Assembly (NCBI GenBank): GCA_023614405.1
Contig: CM042694.1
Span: forward strand, 355,650,010-355,714,009
Direction of reading: 5' to 3'
Length of the DNA stretch: 64,000 nucleotides
Origin: Avena insularis
Taxonomy: Eukaryota > Streptophyta > Magnoliopsida > Poales > Poaceae
This document shows positions 58,260 through 64,000 of this stretch, piece by piece. A model generated the notes under the pieces. That model was not told where the DNA came from, did no database searches, and saw nothing but the letters and a program-made list of their open reading frames with translations. Numbering within the stretch: the first letter of the stretch is position 1; every line of letters begins with the position of its first letter. The position numbers and the translations under genes were made by a program.

Positions 58260-59222
58260 TGATGGGGCCCGTCCTACGGACGCTCCTACATCTACACCAC
58301 CGAGTCCCCCAAGTGGACCGATGACCCGAGCCGAGCCAAGCTCCTTCAAGATAAGGTGAATTCGCTCCTCTCATCATGTGACTTTGACATACACCTGGAT
58401 GGCTTGCTACTTCATACCACTACTATGTGCATCATCAGGTATGAACCCCTTGCTGACCCATGAGACCTCAAGTCGCACCGTCTGAAGTCGACTAAGCCGA
58501 GTGTCCCTGAACCAAATGGAGTGTCCGGCAGGCGACTTGGCCGGAGTGTCCGCCTGCCCCACCCCTAACTCGGCGTGGACATTCAGAAGGCCTTCGGACA
58601 CTACCCGAGTGTCAGCTACCCAGACCGTCCGGTCACTGACTGACTGTCTGCCCAAGTGATGGGCCCATGAAACAATGGGCCCTTGGCCCATGTACCCCTC
58701 TATTTCGCACCAAACCCTAGTTTTATGCCCAAACTACCCCTGAACTTGTGGTTGGCCTATATATAGAGCCCCCACCCCTCATTGTATCCCTTAGGCATAG
58801 ATGATAGACTAAAGACAACCCCCTTTGTGGAATCTCTAGTTTTGCCTCATCCCCTTCTACCAAAGGGGATCGACTATCGTCACCACCTCGTTGGAGTTTG
58901 CATCACGCCTCCCTCGTTGTACAAGGCCTTGGCATCGGTGTCCCTTTTCCAAGATGTCAAGACCCTCTCCAAGGTGTTCTTCCCTCTCCGCGTGGGATCG
59001 AGGGAGCACGTTGACCGATCTTTCCTTGCGAGGATTCTATCAGACCGGTGGCCACCGGTGGGAGCAATCGGCCATGTATCGTGTGTGTTTTACGTGTGTT
59101 CATCGTGTTCTTCGCGAGGTGTGCGTCCGCTTCCTCTACCTTCTCCCTTTCCCCTCGCTTTCCCATCGATTTGACCACGAGATCCGTGAAGATCGGGCCA
59201 CCCACGGGGTTCCCCCATAACA
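58260..59222 (+). repeat. 3' LTR of the 52690 element
   Basis: This 963-bp copy ends ATAACA at 59222, with the TGTCC duplication after it. TATA-like CTATATATAG lies at 58757-58766. Several short deletions in the CCGGA/TCCGG palindrome block (about 58490-58640) distinguish it from the 5' copy. Confidence 0.88.
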
Positions 59223-59247
59223 TGTCCATAATCTCCTTTACAGTAAT
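59223..59247 (-). pseudogene. RBM28/NOP4-like fragment, exon A, 5' part
   Basis: The minus strand shows a good acceptor (TTTTTTACAG) and then codons for ITVKEIMD before the break. With the segment at 52627-52684 the exon is 83 bases and in phase with exon B. Upstream of the acceptor no further RBM28-like exon is seen, so the fragment begins in this intron or just beyond. Confidence 0.65.
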
Positions 59248-60230
59248 CTGTAAAAAATGACACATATAGCTACAAAATATCTTAGCCAAACTAATCAGTA
59301 CAAACAGTAACATTCCTAAATTAGTAGGCACATTCAGCAAAATGCATGTAAACTGAACTGAGTTATTAGGCAGAAAATGATATTTTTTAGCTGTAGTACC
59401 CGACTCGCCGGCTAGCTCTTCCAGCAGCCGATGCCGTCGATGGATTGTCGTCTTCCTTCCACTGGTCAATGTAAAAATTAGAGAAACAATGGGGGTAAGA
59501 GAGGAGAAAGGGACAGATAATAGAGAGGGACGGGGAGGGAGCTAATAAATTGAGGAGGGACGTTGCCCTGCAGGCCATTGTGGCCCGATCTGAGAGATGG
59601 GGAAGAGAGATGAGAGGGGACAAAATTAGCACGAAAAATTTGGAAATCAGGAAGAACGGATGGAAACTTACATTCTCCATTGATGTTGACTTTGCCCAAC
59701 CAGTACGACAGGAGGTTCAGAGGCGTGATAGGTGTCCGCCGGCGACAGGCAGGAGATTGGGAGGCAGCACAGGGGGGCGCCGGCCACGTGCAGGAGGTTG
59801 GGGGAGGTCAGCGCCAGCGAGCTGGAGGTTGGGAGGCGGTGCGTGGTACCACCGGCGGCACGCATGAGGTTGGGAAGCCGGCAGCCGATGCGCGGGAGGT
59901 GGAGTAGGGCGGCGCCGGAGGCGTGAATCAAGAGGTGGTGGATGGGGAATCTAGGGATTAGGGGGTTGGGTACGAGAAGCTGGTTCGGTTTGTCCGTGGG
60001 GGAGGTAGGAGGACCCACCTGCCAGTGCGACATCAGTGCGACGAGGCCCACAAGAAGCGACCTAAAAATACATGGCGCACCGCAGGAGGCCTCAGAGAGC
60101 GTCCTACACCTCAGGATTAAGCAATTAGATAATGGTTGTATTAGAAGTATTTGAAGATTAAGAAAATTGGTACGATCAAGTACCATCTTGGCACATTTAG
60201 GTACCGAAAGTTGGCCGTGTTTGCCTATGA
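59248..60230. other. Genic-looking unassigned DNA
   Basis: No protein is recognised. Features include a possible minus-strand donor (AAT/GTAAGT near 59671), a GC-rich block with degenerate GAGGTTGGGAG repeats (about 59715-59910), and a patch at 60085-60125 loosely similar to 33855-33896. A 212-codon minus frame (59668-60306) is probably a by-product of GC-rich repeats. Confidence 0.35.
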
Positions 60231-60413
60231 CTACTTTCTCAACTTGGTCGTCCAATTCAGGAAGAAGCCGCGCCTCAAATTCGAGGAGGATTGAGCTGCG
60301 AGGCACATCAATGCGCCCAAGGGTATGAGGTTTGTCACGAGGGCCAAGGAAAAGGAGTACCGACAGGCTGAGAGGGAGATGGCATGCAAGCGCCGCGAGG
60401 AGGATGACTCTTG
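60231..60413 (+). pseudogene. Short protein-coding remnant of unknown origin
   Basis: One plus frame reads through KKPRLKFEED, a stop, then INAPKGMRFVTRAKEKEY and an Arg/Glu-rich end closing DDS-stop at 60413. The charged helical C-terminus and single internal stop look like a decayed 3' exon or transposon gene end. It is not recognised. Confidence 0.3.
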
Positions 60414-61872
60414 ATCAAGAAGCTCCGGCAAGATCCTTGTCAACACCCGGATTTTTAATCCCAGATGCCCGTTATGCCATACCTCGCAATCCCAGGATTA
60501 CCATTTTTGCGAGACATAACGGATTGGATATCACAGTACATCATCCATTACAAACCATACATAAGGTTTTACACAAATACGGATCTCATGATCCATCGAA
60601 TACAACATGCAATGAAATAAATGATAGCGTAGCGGTGGGGTCCATCTTCAGGGGCACAGGCAATGCTGACGAAGGCAGATAGTCCTAGTTATCATAGTCG
60701 TCCTGCTGACCATCATCTTGATAATCTCCTTCATAGTCTGGCCATGATAATAGCCAGGGACAAAAGCCATGATTACTCTTTAAGTACTCGCAAACTACTA
60801 CTAGCAAGGGTTATGATTCTAAGTTAAAGTACTGAATTTAAAGAATAACTATCAAGTTAAGTTTAAAACCTAAGCTGAGTTCTGAAGCAAGAAAAGATAA
60901 AATAAAAGTCTAGAATCACTTAAGTTGGGAAGCTATTTTCATCTACACAACCCTGTTGTGGTCAAGTCAAGGTTCATCATTCATTTCAAGTTATTTAGAA
61001 AACATCTGACAACGAAACAGTATGGCCATTCCAATCAGGTATAATCATGACGCGGCTATTCGAATAGTTTGACACTCTGCAGAGGTGGTACACTTTCACC
61101 ACAAGATTCGATACATCTGTCAGGGATAACCCTGAATCATCATACTTAGTATGCAGATAATCAAACATAACCTTCCCTTTACACACCCTAGAACAAGCAC
61201 CTCTCCTATGAGCATGGCCTCCCAACCATGACCATCAGTCATCTTGGGCACTGCATAGGTGGACAACATTGAGAGGTAGCCTCAGCTCAAACCTCTCCCG
61301 TGAGGGAACTAATACTAATGCATATAAATTTCCAGCTAAGCCTTACCCAATTCAGGTAATGTGGTTGTACGGTAAATTTGGAATGGTATCCCATCCGAAT
61401 CCAACCATCAGTTTTATAAAAGGGTTAAGGCTCATGCCTCATCATTTTCATCATCATAAATCAATTGTGTTTCTCAACACATGTCAAAACATCTCAATAG
61501 AATGACTCATCATTCCAAGGTTTTCACAACTCATTTTCACCAAGTGTCCCCATCTAAAGTGACTCAAGTTTGATCTATTCTAAAACACTAGGTTAAGAGT
61601 GTTCACTAAGGTGGAAAGGTGGGATCAATCTCATGCCATAGAATGACATCTAAGGGTTTCTAAGTAGGTCAAGTTTTATACTCTTTATGCTACCTTCAAA
61701 ATTAATTAAAGAACTTTGTGTAAACTAAGGGGGTGTGATCAAAGTATGCTTAAGGCATCTTTACTAAACTATCTAGTTTTATTCTAGCTTGCTACAAGAG
61801 CTTACTAAAGCATGTTTGCAAGGTTTAGCTTGCCACTAATAGCTTGCCTTGGTTGATGTAGTGGTTGAAGTT

Positions 61873-61901
61873 TTCTTCTTCTTCTTCTTCTTCTTCTTCT
61901 T
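61873..61901. repeat. (TTC)n microsatellite
   Basis: About ten uninterrupted TTC units lie inside the second LARD-like LTR. Confidence 0.9.
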
Positions 61902-63084
61902 GGTAGAACTCCTCCTCCTCGAAGGCTTGGTCGGTACTAGCGTCTAGAAATACATAGGGAGTGCACAATCACCAAACAGTACTTAACTTAGGCTAAGTAG
62001 TATTCTAAACCACACAATTGATGATCTATTATCATCCCAAACATCACAAGTTTCAATTCAATAGTTTCAACCTTTTTATTTTGGAAAAGTAATTTCTACT
62101 CATTGAAATATTAACTACACTTTAATATTCACCACCAAAATATGGGATCATGTGGACACATGTCCTCACCACATATTCTAACATGTGGGAATGAGATTTA
62201 AAGGTTGGATCAACATTACTTTGGTTTAAGTTCATTATTTAATGATTTAAAGTGACTAGAAATGCCTATATAGCATTATTTTAGTACTAGTCCAAAGTCA
62301 CTGCCTGTAAACCTTAATATTATTACATATTTGGATAGATATGATGAAATGTGATTTTTGGGAGTTGGAATCAACTCAAAAGCTAACTTGGTTGATTTTA
62401 CAAAAATGTTTCAAGTTGCAAAAGCTTCTGTCTTCTTATTTTTATTAGGAGAAATCTATAACTCTAAATGAATTAAATCCAACGGGCTTGGATAGAGCAT
62501 TTCAATACCTTTCAGACAAAATTAGTTTCATGTAATTTGGATTTATCAAACTCACAGAATTGAATTTGAAACACTGGATAGAAACTATATTCTAACTAAA
62601 AAGAAAAACCTAGATTTGAATCTACGGGCTTGCGTGGGAAAGGAAATGGGCCAGCCCAGTGGCGCTACGCGGCACGGGGCTCAGCTGACAGAAGGGGTCC
62701 ACTTGTCAGTGGCTCTTTAAAACGCGAAACGGTACGCGCGCTATGGGTCGTGCGATTAGAGGCTAGATCTACGGCTGAGGGTCGTCATCGACGACAGACG
62801 GGTCGCCGGCGAGCTCGAACCCTAGCGGCTCGGTGGGCTCACGGGGCGCAGGCTCAGCAGGGTCAGCGATGCAGGCGAACGAAGTGGAAGACGACGGCGA
62901 GGCGAGGCGTGGTCGCGGCGGAGCTTGGGGTGGCCGGAATCAACGGCACCCTTCTTCTCTAGAGGCAGCGGCTCCGGCTCCAATTGCGGCGAGCTGCTGC
63001 TCCACTTGCTCTGGCGAGGGGTGGTTGAGGTTCAGAGAGGTGAGGGGAGTGGAATGGTGTGAGTCTTTGGTGCTAGGGAGGGCT

Positions 63085-63095
63085 CCTTTTATAGG
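63085..63095 (-). promoter_or_regulatory. Putative TATA box of second LARD-like LTR
   Basis: Minus-strand CCTATAAAAGG sits downstream of the GC-rich block. It fits a plant TATA consensus better than the equivalent site in the first LARD. Confidence 0.5.
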
Positions 63096-64000
63096 CTCGA
63101 CGGTGAGACCGAGCGGGATGGGCGGTCGACGGTGGCGACATGGCTACGGCGAGCTAGCGGCATGGCTGGGGATGGCGATCGATGGGCGGTCTCAGCGGTG
63201 CTCTAGCGCTTTAATGCGGCCGAGGGCGGTGGCATGTGGTAGGGTGAAGTGGCGCTCAGGCCAAGCGGCTGTGTCCACGGCGGCGGTGGCTGTGGGGCTT
63301 TGGGCGTGAACGAGGTGTTTGGGTGTTCTCTAGGTCGAGGCGGAGTGGTGGGCGGCTGGTGTCGGCGCGGCTTGTGCACGCTGGGACAAAGGCGCGCTCT
63401 GGGCAAGCGTCGGCATGGTTCGGTGCACTGGGTGCGGTTCTCCTCTGTGGTCCATGGCTGGTCTTGGCTCTGTAAGGGAGAGAGGGCGGTCTTGATGTTG
63501 GTGCCTCCTAGACATGGAGAAGGGAGAGGGTGGTCTGCAAGTTGCAAGTTTGGCCCGAGGCATGGCTCGGGTCGGCATGGCATTGTTGCTAGGGGTGTAG
63601 GGGATGGGTGTTTAGGCTTTGGTTAGATCATTGGGAGATAGAGGAATAAATGGGGATCAAATGGGGCAAAACTGCTCAAAAAAGGAGCTAGGATTAGAGG
63701 TGTGATTCTCGCCAAGTGTTTGATGAAATGGCCGCAAGAGAAAAAGTTTTGAATTTTGAGTTCAAAATTTTTGAGTGATCTCCACTAGTGATAGGTAGTC
63801 TCTGGTTGCAAGGGTTTTGAAAATGGTGCTCAATTTGATGGTTTTTGAAATAGAGGTGATCTATGCATATGCATTAGATCCAATTTTAAACTGTCATTTG
63901 AAATAGTTTACAGAAGGTTTTTAGTAGATCAAAAAGTGGGCCTTGGTACCTCATTATATGTACTAGCAAGGGGTGTAAAGATCAAGAATTGTTTCTGTTA

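Larger units (their letters stand above)
52690..59222 (+). mobile_element. LTR retrotransposon with unrecognised proteins, inserted in an exon
   Basis: LTRs 52690-53673 and 58260-59222 begin TGATG and end CATAACA, flanked by TGTCC at 52685-52689 and 59223-59227. The primer-like site follows the left LTR, giving plus orientation. Plus-strand frames (55095-57876) show no RT, RNase H or integrase, so it is non-autonomous. An antisense gag fragment abuts the right LTR, where a purine tract is expected but not seen. The superfamily cannot be fixed; a shared motif with the 46989-48479 protein hints at a Gypsy relationship. Confidence 0.85.
60438..64000 (-). mobile_element. Second LARD-like LTR, cut by the window end
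   Basis: It starts TGTCAACACCCGGATT. Its first kilobase has the same order of landmarks as the LTR at 1419: an opening GGATT-AATC block, AGCCAGGGACAA near 60750, and a patch around 61050-61100 (ATTCGAATAG followed by ACACTCTGCAGAGG). A GC-rich block (about 62640-63600) follows, with a minus-strand TATA-like CCTATAAAAGG at 63085-63095, as in the first LARD. It is a relative, not a recent copy. The other end and the interior lie outside the window. Confidence 0.7.

Noticed and set aside
59668..60306. 212-codon minus-strand frame
   Set aside because: It crosses a GC-rich repetitive block and is antisense to a more protein-like plus segment. No domain was seen.
62630..63626. Long GC-rich frames near the right end suggesting a host gene
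   Set aside because: They lie inside a LARD-like LTR, overlap each other on both strands and lack recognisable domains.

Overview
KIND OF DNA. The window reads as intergenic DNA of a large grass genome, most likely Triticeae or another Pooideae. It is a stack of nested LTR retrotransposons. The LTRs open with TGATAC-type ends typical of cereal Gypsy elements, the primer sites match tRNA-Asp or initiator tRNA-Met, and one element has giant non-coding LTRs like the barley LARD/Sukkula class. No intact host gene, rRNA, tRNA or bacterial feature was found. Family names are inferred from structure; no database was searched. LEFT HALF (1-32650). An Athila-like Ty3/Gypsy element starts at 159. A 16.4-kb LARD-type element on the minus strand (1419-17814, target duplication TAATA) sits inside its 5' LTR. 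A second Gypsy element lacking pol (21358-29427, duplication CTAAG) sits inside its RNase H coding region. The outer pol resumes at 29433 with integrase. The outer element fades out near 32650 without a 3' LTR. MIDDLE (32651-52700). A small minus-strand genic island carries four exons of an RBM28/NOP4-like RNA-binding protein (exons C and D at 33905-34610, exons A and B at 52493-52689) and a separate first exon with a signal peptide (33576-33675). An intron of the RBM28 fragment was invaded by a Tc1/Mariner-type element (34662-52465, about 2.9 kb without later insertions). That element received a solo LTR (34883-43924) and a non-autonomous Gypsy (46046-51940). The solo LTR was itself hit by an almost complete chromovirus-like Gypsy (35208-42876), which shares LTRs and leader with the 46046-51940 element. 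RIGHT (52690-64000). Exon A of the RBM28 fragment is split by a further LTR element (52690-59222, duplication TGTCC) carrying long unrecognised reading frames. One of these is built from a degenerate Cys/His repeat of about 38 residues. Beyond unassigned genic-looking DNA, a second LARD-like LTR in minus orientation starts at 60438 and runs off the window. HOW THE PARTS RELATE. Two autonomous/non-autonomous pairs are visible: the outer Athila-like element with its pol-less guest, and the 35208-42876 chromovirus with the 46046-51940 derivative. The derivative and the 52690-59222 element have different LTRs but share an unrecognised protein motif; with the 38-residue repeat, this is the best candidate here for something undescribed. 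Matched target duplications order the insertions clearly.
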